A stretch of DNA of 64,000 bases from Ignavibacteriales bacterium. GTDB lineage: Bacteria; Bacteroidota; Ignavibacteria; Ignavibacteriales; Ignavibacteriaceae. The position numbers were made by a program, and so were the translations under genes. The stretch's first letter is position 1, and the number at the start of each line of letters is the position of its first letter. The stretch lies in the NCBI GenBank assembly GCA_016707115.1, contig JADJIH010000010.1, positions 1 through 64,000 on the forward strand, in the 5' to 3' direction. Shown here piece after piece: positions 47,831-55,639 of this stretch. The notes beneath the pieces are model-generated. The model was not told where the DNA came from, did no database searches, and was given only the letters and a program-made list of their open reading frames with translations.

Positions 47831-49354
47831 ATGCCCACACTAAGTTTATGTATGATTGTTAAGAATGAAGAAAAACATCTGACAAGATGTCTTTCTTCAG
47901 CGCAAAATGTTGTTGATGAGATTGTAGTCGTTGATACAGGTTCTTCAGATAAAACGATTGAGATAGCAGAATCATTTTGTGCAAAGATTTTTCATTTCGA
48001 TTGGGTCAATGATTTTTCTGCTGCAAGAAATTTTGCATTGAGTAAATGTACCGGCGATTGGATTCTATATCTTGACGCTGATGAAGAATTGAACCATGAT
48101 TCTATTGAGGAAGTTAAAAGGTATAAATCACACAAACCTGCGGGAGTTTATTGCACAGTAAAAAGTCTCGGTTCTGCAAGTGCTAAAGGAAGTGTGATGA
48201 AATATCCGCGCTTGTTTGCAAATGTTTCCGGAGTGGAATTTATAGGTAAAGTTCACGAACAAATAAGTGATTCGCTAAGTAAAAATAAAATCCCGCTTAT
48301 TGAATCAGAAATAGAAATCATTCATCACGGTTATGCCATTGATGAAGACGGTTTACTGAAAAAGAAGGAACGAAACTTATCTTTGCTTTTATCCAATGAG
48401 AATAAAAAAAGCAACGTTTATGATAAATTAAAATTAATCCAGACGCTTATTTCTTTGGATAAATATGATGAAGCTGAAGTAAGAGCAAATAGTATTATGA
48501 ACAGCAAGCTCATCACAGCCGCCGATCTTAGTTTAGCAATGTTTTATATGGCTCAAATTAAGTATGAAAAAAATGATTTAAATTCAGCAAATAGTTTTGC
48601 ATTAAAATCATATAAAAAACTTAGTGATAAGCCTGAACTGAATTATCTGCTTTATCTAATAAACACAAGAGTAAACAATATTGGCGAAGCATTTAAATTT
48701 ATAATGCTCTGCATTACAACCAATAAACAGTTATTAAATAAAAAAAGCACGATTGAAAGTGAAAACATTTTAGATCAAACTGATTTGTATCTGCGTGCTA
48801 TTAATTTAAGTTTAAAATTAAATAAGACAACAGATACTGAAAATCTAATTACGGAATTGTCTAATTACATTTCAACAGAAAAAGAGAAGGGATTTGAAAG
48901 CGTTCAACTTTTTTTTGAAAATCTTTTTTTAAATTATTCCATTAAGGAATCAGATTCCAAACTGTTAAAAGAATTAATAAATCCAATATATCTAAATAGT
49001 ATTACAGAGATAATCAAATTCTGTAAAGATGATTCACTTGTTTTATCAACCCTTAATATAGTGCTTCATAGTTTTCCTGAATCTGCAATTATCTATAAAA
49101 ATCTTGCACAAATGTATATCAATTCCAATCAAGAAAAAGCTATTGAACTATTTAACAAGTCATTACAATATGAAAAAGATCCAGCTGTTTATATCAACTT
49201 AATTTCTATATACATTTCAAAAAGTGATTATGAGGGTGTAAGAAGGTGCTTTTATCAGCTTAAGGCAAATTGTTCAGACAAACCTCAAATAAAACAAAAA
49301 ATTGATATTTTAAGAGAAAAACTTAATCCAATCCTTTCAGCATCTGCTTCATAA
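47831..49354 (+). CDS. GT2 glycosyltransferase with TPR tail
   Basis: This 507-residue protein starts with a GT2 domain of the SPOR/WcaA-like type: PTLSLCMIVKNEEKHLTRCL, EIVVVDTGSSDKTIEIAESF, FSAARNFALSKCTGDWILYL, then DADEEL as the DxD motif. The remaining about 280 residues are TPR-like helices (KYDEAEVRANSIMNSKLI; NSNQEKAIELFNKSLQYEKD). TPR-glycosyltransferases next to flagellin are known as flagellin-specific O-glycosyltransferases in several bacteria, and the fliC promoter begins 34 bases after the stop, so this is the best candidate for the flagellin-acting enzyme. No frameshift. Confidence 0.87.
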   Translation: MPTLSLCMIVKNEEKHLTRCLSSAQNVVDEIVVVDTGSSDKTIEIAESFCAKIFHFDWVNDFSAARNFALSKCTGDWILYLDADEELNHDSIEEVKRYKSHKPAGVYCTVKSLGSASAKGSVMKYPRLFANVSGVEFIGKVHEQISDSLSKNKIPLIESEIEIIHHGYAIDEDGLLKKKERNLSLLLSNENKKSNVYDKLKLIQTLISLDKYDEAEVRANSIMNSKLITAADLSLAMFYMAQIKYEKNDLNSANSFALKSYKKLSDKPELNYLLYLINTRVNNIGEAFKFIMLCITTNKQLLNKKSTIESENILDQTDLYLRAINLSLKLNKTTDTENLITELSNYISTEKEKGFESVQLFFENLFLNYSIKESDSKLLKELINPIYLNSITEIIKFCKDDSLVLSTLNIVLHSFPESAIIYKNLAQMYINSNQEKAIELFNKSLQYEKDPAVYINLISIYISKSDYEGVRRCFYQLKANCSDKPQIKQKIDILREKLNPILSASAS

Positions 49355-49387
49355 AGTCCGCAGATTAAAAAATATTTTATACAACTC

Positions 49388-49414
49388 TAAACATTTCTAA
49401 AGTACCTTCGATAA
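49388..49414 (+). promoter_or_regulatory. sigma-28 (FliA-type) promoter of fliC
   Basis: TAAACATT (49388-49395), exactly 11 bases, then TTCGATAA (49407-49414), matches the TAAAGTTT-N11-GCCGATAA consensus with the right spacing. A GGAGG ribosome site and the fliC ATG follow at 49503. Sigma-28 control of flagellin is the general rule. Confidence 0.8.
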
Positions 49415-49502
49415 TCTAATTGAACACAAAAAGTTCTTTTAACAAACAACATTAACAAACAATCAAGCAAGGATGCTTGATTAAAACAACACGGAGGTTC
49501 TC

Positions 49503-50302
49503 ATGGCTTTTCAAATTAACACCAACCTTGATGCATTTAATGCATACAACGCATTAGCAAAAACTAGTGCGCAAGCACCAACAAAGCTCAGTTACGTCTT
49601 GCTACAATGAAGAAAATCAACAGTGTAGGCGATGATACATCTGGTTTTAAAGTTGGAAAAGAATTAGAAGCAGGTAACTTAAAGATGAAAGCTCAGTTGA
49701 ATAACATTTCTTCAGGTAAGAACTGGTTATCAACTGCTGAATCTGCTTTAATACTTGTTGACGACAAATTAAATCAGATCATTGCAAAACAAGAAGATGC
49801 AAAAGATCCATTGAAGAGTTCTACAAGTCTTCAAAACGATATAAAAGCTATCGCTGATGAAATTCAATAGTATTCTTTCCAATACCAAGATTAACGGAAC
49901 AGATGTACTTGCAAGCGTTGCCAGTCATTCGGTTCAGGTGGATCAGCTGCGTCAGTTATCAACATAGGTGCGCAATTGGATGTAACTGGTAACCAGACAG
50001 CTTTGGATGCAGTTAAAGCAGGAAACGCTGGATCACTTACACAAGATGTTACAGCATTCCAAGCAGATGTAAAAACAGCTTTAGGTTACATTGGTAACTA
50101 CAGCCAAACTTTTGCTTCAAGAGAAGAATATCTTACTTCTTCAATTGCAAATAACACAGCATTGATTTCAAGTATATTCGATGCAGATATGGCAATGGAA
50201 CAGTTGAATGCTACTAAAGGTCAGATAGGAACACAAATTGGAACAGCAATGTTAGGTACACTTAACGCAGCTCCACAAAGTCTTCTATCCTTATTTCGAT
50301 GA
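49503..50302 (+). CDS. fliC: flagellin, three apparent frameshifts
   Basis: This is the filament subunit. The start MAFQINTNLDAFNAYNALAK follows CACGGAGGTTCTC. Conserved D0/D1 segments can be read across frame changes: MKKINSVGDDTSGFKVGKEL, ISSGKNWLSTAESAL, EINSILSNTKINGTDVLA and, at the end, DMAMEQLNATKGQIGTQIG and APQSLLSLFR. Breaks lie near 49580, 49866 and 49925, all fixable by a one-base shift. The repaired protein (about 266 residues) has little between the D1 halves, so it is a short flagellin without D2/D3. It is followed by fliS, fliD and flgM. Such breaks in an otherwise well-preserved motility locus point to consensus errors. Confidence 0.88.
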
Positions 50303-50327
50303 TCTTAATATAAATTAACTGGGTGTT

Positions 50328-50357
50328 CCCCCGGAGGATAAGCTCCGGGGGTTTTTT
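50328..50357 (+). terminator. rho-independent terminator of fliC
   Basis: The hairpin CCCCCGGAG-GATAA-GCTCCGGGGG (50328-50351) is followed by TTTTTT. It lies 25 bases after the fliC stop and 23 bases before fliS, giving fliC its own strong unit with partial read-through to fliS. Confidence 0.92.
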
Positions 50358-50380
50358 ACAAAGAACTGGGAAAATAAAAA

Positions 50381-50713
50381 ATGTATCAGGCTGCTGTGCA
50401 AAATAGAAGTAAACTAAATCCTTATCTGGCAAATCAAATTCTGAATGCTACACCGGAACAGCTTTTAATAAAAATTCTTGATTTTGCTGTGGTCAATTCC
50501 GAAAAAAAGGATATGATTAAAACCAATACCGCTATACAAGAATTGATTGGAATGTTAAGATTTGATGATGATAGTTATAAAGACCTTGCAATTAATTTGA
50601 TAGGACTTTATCAGTACTGTCAGGATCAGGCAAGAAAACAGAATTTTGAAATAGTTACAAAAATATTAACCGAGCTTAGAGAAAGCTGGTTACAGGCAAT
50701 TCAGAATAAATAG
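50381..50713 (+). CDS. fliS: flagellar export chaperone FliS
   Basis: This 110-residue helical protein starts MYQAAVQNRSKLNPYLANQI, with the FliS-typical N-terminal tyrosine and LNATPEQLLIKILDFAVVNS (family ATPxxLIxMLYDGAI region). It binds the flagellin C-terminus in the cytoplasm to stop early polymerisation. It sits between fliC and fliD as usual; the next gene starts 8 bases after the stop. Confidence 0.88.
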   Translation: MYQAAVQNRSKLNPYLANQILNATPEQLLIKILDFAVVNSEKKDMIKTNTAIQELIGMLRFDDDSYKDLAINLIGLYQYCQDQARKQNFEIVTKILTELRESWLQAIQNK

Positions 50714-50721
50714 GCTCTATT

Positions 50722-52482
50722 ATGGCTTATGATCTCTTAACAACATCGGGAATAAATTCATTAGTTAATTCATATATTAATACTGAATCACAAAAACGTC
50801 TTTCGCCCCTTGCAAATCGCAAAACAAAATATACAAGCATTTCAAACATCTATTCTGGTTTACTAAGCAAGGTAGATGCTTTAAAAAGTAAAATGTCTAT
50901 TTTAAAAGCGACGGGAACTTCTTCTGCGTTTGCAGTAAAGAAAGCGACTTCAAGCAATACAACGGCAGTTACAGTTAGCGCCAGTACTGCAGCTCAAAAA
51001 GGAGCTTTTGCTCTTCGTGTAAATCAACTTGCAAAAAATGATTTAGTTGTTTCATTGGATAAAAACTCTGCTGATTTTTCTACCATCACAACACCAGGCA
51101 CTTATACTTTTGCGATTAAAGGTGGCGATGGTGAAGGTGGACAATTTACAAGTAATGTATCAGTTGTTTTAGAGGCTGATGATTTTACTGATGGAAATAT
51201 ATCTTTTGAAGATCTTTCTGTAATTGTTGCTAAGGCAATAAATGATGATAAAGCAGTCGTGGAATCAAGTTCTGTTTCCGGAAGTACATTATCATCCGGC
51301 TCATTTACATTTGATTTGAATGGAACAGAGACTACAATAAATTATTCAGCCGGAACATACGATGAGGTTATTGATAGTATAATTACACAATTAGAAGACG
51401 TTTCTGGTTTAGCTGCTGAAAAGGTCGTTGATGGTACTAATGTTAGCCTTAAATTAACAGTTACAGATTCATCAAAATATATTTCTATAAATGGTGATAC
51501 AGGCACACTTGTATCCGAACTTGGAATATCTGTTGATCAGGAAAAAGGTGCTTCCGGAATCGTTTCGGCAACTTCTTTTTCTCCTTCAAACGGGTTATCT
51601 CAGATTTCATTAACCGCTAAAAACTCCGGGGCAGGGTTTAAGATTGATGAACTTTCGGATTTATCGGGTGGAATGCTTGATCAGTTCGGATTAAATCTCG
51701 GCACAACCAGAACTGCTTTTATACAAAACGAAAGCGGTGCAGATACTGCGGGATATGTACACAACACATCAATACTAAATTCAAAAATTGTATTCAATGG
51801 CTTAAATATTGAAAGAAATTCAAACAGCATTTCAGACCTTGTTTCAGGTGTTACATTAAACCTAAAATCAGTTATGGCTGTTGATGATAATGATGTGACC
51901 GTGGATGTTGCCAATGACGTGGCGGCTGTTAAATCAAAAATAGACGAATTTATTACTTCGTTTAATGATGTTTACAATTATATCAAAACTAATACTTCAT
52001 CGAGTGATGGAGTAAGAGGCGTACTTTTGGGAGATGCTTCCGGCAGTTCACTTTTAAGTTTATTAAGTTCAACTGCGTATTCCCCAATTAGCGGCCTTGG
52101 TTCCGGCACAATTAATTCTCTAACAGAAATGGGAATTACTTTTAACAGCAATACGGGACTTTCAATTACAGATTCGTCTCAGTTGACCAATGCACTTGAA
52201 AATAATATTGAAGAGGTTGAACAAACATTTAATTCTGATTCCGGCATAGCTGCAAATCTTTACAATAAATTATTACCATACACTGGTTATAACGGTTATC
52301 TAACAGCCAGGAAAAATACAATTGATGGCAATATTAAATCGACGAGTGATTCTATAACCAAAATTCAAACTAAGATTGAAAAAGATTCTGAGGTATTAAG
52401 AAACAGATATATACAATTACAAAGTCAACTTAGCACATTATTGAATTCAACAGGTTCATTCGGCAGTGATCTTTTCTCGTAA
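50722..52482 (+). CDS. fliD: flagellar filament capping protein FliD
   Basis: This 586-residue filament cap has an N-terminal D0/D1 (TTSGINSLVNSYINTESQKR, NIYSGLLSKVDALKSKMSIL). A serine/threonine- and aspartate-rich middle follows, and the FliD_C part has VTLNLKSVMAVDDNDVTVDV, FITSFNDVYNYIKT, LTEMGITFNSNTGLSI and a C-terminal coiled coil (NTIDGNIKSTSDSITKIQTK). It is exported through the flagellar secretion apparatus and promotes flagellin folding at the tip. The length is typical, and the gene is intact and uninterrupted by the indels seen in fliC. Confidence 0.93.
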   Translation: MAYDLLTTSGINSLVNSYINTESQKRLSPLANRKTKYTSISNIYSGLLSKVDALKSKMSILKATGTSSAFAVKKATSSNTTAVTVSASTAAQKGAFALRVNQLAKNDLVVSLDKNSADFSTITTPGTYTFAIKGGDGEGGQFTSNVSVVLEADDFTDGNISFEDLSVIVAKAINDDKAVVESSSVSGSTLSSGSFTFDLNGTETTINYSAGTYDEVIDSIITQLEDVSGLAAEKVVDGTNVSLKLTVTDSSKYISINGDTGTLVSELGISVDQEKGASGIVSATSFSPSNGLSQISLTAKNSGAGFKIDELSDLSGGMLDQFGLNLGTTRTAFIQNESGADTAGYVHNTSILNSKIVFNGLNIERNSNSISDLVSGVTLNLKSVMAVDDNDVTVDVANDVAAVKSKIDEFITSFNDVYNYIKTNTSSSDGVRGVLLGDASGSSLLSLLSSTAYSPISGLGSGTINSLTEMGITFNSNTGLSITDSSQLTNALENNIEEVEQTFNSDSGIAANLYNKLLPYTGYNGYLTARKNTIDGNIKSTSDSITKIQTKIEKDSEVLRNRYIQLQSQLSTLLNSTGSFGSDLFS

Positions 52483-52484
52483 AA

Positions 52485-52820
52485 ATGATGCAGACAAATC
52501 AACAAATATCGTCCAAGGCCGTAAAGATTGAAAATCTTCTGGATGAAGTATATAGAGATCTTGCAGAGTTGACCGAAGAAAATTTTAATCAAAAATTTAT
52601 TTCAGCAAAATTAAAAATGCAGAAAGCTATGGAGATAAAGTCCCAAAACAGCTCAAAATTAGGCTTTTTTACACCATCTAAAAAAATTGTTCAAATGGCT
52701 AAACTTATTTCTGAAAAGTACGATAATGTAACTAAAGATTGGGCAAATAAGCTCAAGCTGGTTCAGAAGGAAATAGAATTATCGCAGAACCAGAAAAAAA
52801 TGACAATCTACAACAGGTAA
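52485..52820 (+). CDS. small helical protein in FliT/FlgN position
   Basis: This 111-residue helical, charged protein has ENLLDEVYRDLAELTEENFN and a C-terminal coiled coil (KLKLVQKEIELSQNQKKM). There is no signal or membrane segment. It lies three bases after fliD and just before flgM, the usual place of a type III chaperone (FliT or FlgN type), and its size fits that role. Sequence alone does not identify the family, so this is inference. Two adjacent ATGs (52485, 52488) could serve as the start. Confidence 0.6.
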   Translation: MMQTNQQISSKAVKIENLLDEVYRDLAELTEENFNQKFISAKLKMQKAMEIKSQNSSKLGFFTPSKKIVQMAKLISEKYDNVTKDWANKLKLVQKEIELSQNQKKMTIYNR

Positions 52821-52824
52821 GGTT

Positions 52825-53070
52825 ATGGAAATAAGAAACGTATTATCATCAGTTTACAAAATGATGACCCGATTAAAAAATCATCAGGCAAAAGCCCTGA
52901 TGTAACTAAAAAGATAAAATTGAAATTTCAAAACAAGCAATAGCTATGCAGAACACGGGAGAAACAAAAACTTAGCAGAAATCCAAAAGAAGATTGACAG
53001 CGGTTTTTATAATTCCGATGAAGTGCTTAGCAAAGTTGCAGATTCTATTTTGAAAGAGATCGGTAAGTAA
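52825..53070 (+). CDS. flgM: anti-sigma-28 factor FlgM, frameshifted
   Basis: The start MEIRNVLSSVYK (52825) follows an AAGG site five bases after the previous stop. With one-base shifts the protein continues NDDPIKKSSGKSPDVTKK, then KIEISKQAIAMQN, and closes TKNLAEIQKKIDSGFYNSDE-VLSKVADSILKEIGK, the FlgM C-terminal helices that bind sigma-28. The total of about 81 residues is normal. A hairpin terminator follows at once. Its place after fliD and the sigma-28 boxes in this window strengthen the assignment. Exported FlgM would release sigma-28 after hook completion. Confidence 0.75.
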
Positions 53071-53091
53071 CTATTACATTACCGATCTTTT
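53056..53091 (+). terminator. terminator after flgM
   Basis: GATCGGTAA (53058-53066) and TTACCGATC (53079-53087) form a nine-base stem overlapping the flgM stop codon, followed by TTTTAATTT. It closes the fliS-fliD-flgM unit. Confidence 0.8.
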
Positions 53092-53181
53092 AATTTCCTT
53101 CCTCATTACTTCTTTTATTTGATTTAATATTTTATATTTAGACAAATAATTTTCGTTTATCAATTTCAGCTCGCGGATTAG

Positions 53182-53889
53182 ATGAGCAACACAGACATAC
53201 TTAATAACAAACTTCAATTGCTTGGTAAACTTTCCGCAAGCCTTGTCCACGAAATTAGAAACCCACTCTTTGCACTAAAACTTAACTTAGATTATCTCTC
53301 CACTATGCGATCCCAGGTTTCTGATGATGCAGCAGAAAGTATACAATCCTGTTCTGAAGCAACAGACAGAATGATGTTTTTAATTCAGAACTTTTCAGAC
53401 TTTTCTAAAAAGCATAATCTTGAAACTGAATTATGTTCTATTAATGATGTTACACAGATAGCCGTAAATATTATGCAGAGCAATGCTTGCAGAATAAATA
53501 TGTATATAGAAACTGAACTTGAACCAAATCTTCCATCGATATATTTTCAAAAAGATAAACTACTGCAGGTATTTTTAAATCTTATCACTAATGCTATTGA
53601 AGCTGAGAATACAAGAAATACTATTTTTGTAAGATCTTATATGGATGATAACGATGATAGTAAATTCATTTACTGGGAGGTTGAAGACAATGGAGTTGGC
53701 ATAAAGGATGAACATAAAGAAAAAATATTTGAAGATTTTTATACAAGTAAAAAACAGGGAACGGGACTGGGTCTTAGCGTTTGTAAAAAACTATTAAATG
53801 AATTTGACGCAGATGTTGACTTTAAAAGTACATACGGACAGGGATCAAAGTTCTTTATTAAATTTAACTTAAACAATAAACAGATATGA
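53182..53889 (+). CDS. NtrB-type cytoplasmic histidine kinase
   Basis: This 235-residue kinase consists almost only of catalytic domains: HisKA with the phospho-His23 in ASLVHEIRNPLFALKLNLDY, then HATPase (N box NLITNAIEAENTRN, G1 DNGVGIKDEH, G2 GTGLGLSVCKKLLNEF). No sensor or membrane segment, so it is probably controlled by protein partners, like FlgS of epsilonproteobacteria. It overlaps the NtrC-type gene by four bases and follows the flagellar genes, which suggests control of sigma-54-dependent flagellar genes. Confidence 0.87.
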   Translation: MSNTDILNNKLQLLGKLSASLVHEIRNPLFALKLNLDYLSTMRSQVSDDAAESIQSCSEATDRMMFLIQNFSDFSKKHNLETELCSINDVTQIAVNIMQSNACRINMYIETELEPNLPSIYFQKDKLLQVFLNLITNAIEAENTRNTIFVRSYMDDNDDSKFIYWEVEDNGVGIKDEHKEKIFEDFYTSKKQGTGLGLSVCKKLLNEFDADVDFKSTYGQGSKFFIKFNLNNKQI

Positions 53890-55286
53890 GTAACAGAATT
53901 CTTATTATTGATGATGATGAACTTGTTTGCAGAACACTTCACCGCGTTTTAGTAAAATTTGAATATGAAGTTGAGTATTGTCTTGATGGTGAAGCCGCTG
54001 TTGAAAAAGTTAGATCTTATGAACCCGATCTTATATTACTGGATATTTATCTTACAACGGTTAACGGCTTAGATCTGCTTAAAGATTTTCAAAAAAACTT
54101 TTTTGGTATACCTGTCATAATGATTACAGGCTACAGCGATGTTAATATCGCAGTTAAAGCAATGAAACTTGGTGCGTATGATTTTCTTCTTAAACCTGTT
54201 GATATCGATCAACTTAAAATGATTGTGGGAAAAGCTTTTTCAAATATTAATCTTAAAACTGAGGTGGATAAACTGCAGGCAATGGTTAAAGATGATATAC
54301 TCACTAAAGATTTTTTTGGAAAAAGCAGCAAGATCAAAAAAATACTTTCTGCTGTTGAAAAATTAGCCAAGAGTATGGATACCACTATACTTATTGATGG
54401 TGAAAGTGGTACGGGCAAAGAAATGATTGCTAAATTCATTCATCAGAACAGTCCGCGAGCAAATGGCCCATTTATACAGATTAACGTTTCAGCTATACCG
54501 AGAGAGCTTGCTGAGAGTGAATTGTTTGGACATGAAAAAGGCGCGTTTACAGGTGCTCAGCAAAAAACTAAATTAGGAAAGTTTGAACTTGCATCCGGCG
54601 GAACGATTTTATTAGATGAAATTGGAGAACTTTCGCAGGACCTGCAGGTTAAACTGCTTCGTGTATTACAGGAAAAGAAATTTTATCGTGTTGGCGGCAA
54701 AAGAGAAATAAATGTTGATGTACGAGTACTTGCCGCAACAAATAAGAATCTGGAAGATGAAGTTAAAAAAGGGAATTTTCGTGAAGACCTTTTTTACAGA
54801 TTAAATGTGGGCAACATAAATATTCCACCTTTAAGGGAGCGAAAAGAAGATATCCCGGTTCTTGCGTACGCATTTCTGAACGAATTTGCACAGAAGTTTG
54901 ACAAAAAAATTAAGCGAATTGAGCCTTCTGCATTAGAACTGCTTCAGGATTATTATTGGAAAGGGAATATCCGCGAACTTAGAAATATTATGGAACGAGT
55001 TACTCTTTTATTGGAAGAGGATGAACTTAAAGATCGACACTTTCAGTTTTTGATTCCACAAGGTCAAACTACTGCAAAACAAGGCGATGAATTTGTACTA
55101 AAAGTTCCATCGAAAGGAATTAAGATTGAGCTTGTTTTGAGAAAACTTATTGAAGACACTTTAAGAATAACTAATGGTAACCAGGTTAAGGCAGCAGAAG
55201 TTCTTGGACTTTCCAGATCGAAACTTCGCTACAGAATGGAACAACTTGGTATTGAAGTTACAAGAAAAGTTGGACCAACTAGTTAG
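53886..55286 (+). CDS. sigma-54-dependent NtrC-family response regulator
   Basis: This 466-residue regulator has an N-terminal receiver (LIIDDDELVCRTLHRVL; phospho-Asp53 in LILLDIYL). The AAA+ sigma-54 domain carries the Walker A LIDGESGTGKEMIAKFIHQ, the sigma-54 contact loop GHEKGAFTGAQ, Walker B GGTILLDEIGEL and the arginine region NVDVRVLAATNKNLEDEV. The Fis-type helix-turn-helix is GNQVKAAEVLGLSRSKLRYR. All catalytic elements are present. It pairs with the overlapping kinase (four-base overlap). A flagellar class-II activator role like that of FlgR is likely from context. A hairpin terminator follows. Confidence 0.93.
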   Translation: MSNRILIIDDDELVCRTLHRVLVKFEYEVEYCLDGEAAVEKVRSYEPDLILLDIYLTTVNGLDLLKDFQKNFFGIPVIMITGYSDVNIAVKAMKLGAYDFLLKPVDIDQLKMIVGKAFSNINLKTEVDKLQAMVKDDILTKDFFGKSSKIKKILSAVEKLAKSMDTTILIDGESGTGKEMIAKFIHQNSPRANGPFIQINVSAIPRELAESELFGHEKGAFTGAQQKTKLGKFELASGGTILLDEIGELSQDLQVKLLRVLQEKKFYRVGGKREINVDVRVLAATNKNLEDEVKKGNFREDLFYRLNVGNINIPPLRERKEDIPVLAYAFLNEFAQKFDKKIKRIEPSALELLQDYYWKGNIRELRNIMERVTLLLEEDELKDRHFQFLIPQGQTTAKQGDEFVLKVPSKGIKIELVLRKLIEDTLRITNGNQVKAAEVLGLSRSKLRYRMEQLGIEVTRKVGPTS

Positions 55287-55309
55287 CAAACCCATTTTAT
55301 ACAGTTCAG

Positions 55310-55341
55310 AAATGACATCTTTTTAGAAGATGTCATTTTTT
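55310..55341 (+). terminator. terminator, ATGACATCTT palindrome copy 1
   Basis: The hairpin AAATGACATCTT-TTTAG-AAGATGTCATTT is followed by TTTATT, 24 bases after the NtrC-like stop. The same stem core recurs at 60375-60403 and 63871-63903. Confidence 0.85.
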
Positions 55342-55639
55342 ATTTATACCATTTACTAACCCAAAGTTCTAATATTCTGATTACAATAATTTCTGAGATA
55401 ATTAACTTCAAATTAACGTCTGCAGTCAATATTCAGTTTGATTTTGATAATTAAAAAACTCTATTAGTTTAATGCTGCGTGATTTAGATAAAAAATTTAA
55501 AGTAAATAATCAAAAAAAATAAGCGATAATAATATTAGAATTAGAATTTAATAATCATCTAACATTAGACAGGTTCTGTATTGTATAGTAATATTAAAGA
55601 ATAATGAATATTTTTGAACTAGATATCCTTTAGGCGTAT
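55342..55639. other. 298-base intergenic region before the giant kinase
   Basis: AT-rich, without a gene. The only structured element seen is the sigma-28-like promoter at 55503-55529, about 110 bases before the kinase ATG. No riboswitch or other strong hairpin was recognised. Confidence 0.5.
55503..55529 (+). promoter_or_regulatory. candidate sigma-28 promoter of the giant hybrid kinase
   Basis: TAAATAAT (55503-55510), 11 bases, then AGCGATAA (55522-55529). Both boxes and the exact spacing fit TAAAGTTT-N11-GCCGATAA, and also match the fliC promoter at 49388. In such AT-rich DNA the TAAA alone is weak, but the CGATAA at the right distance is notable. Confidence 0.55.
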
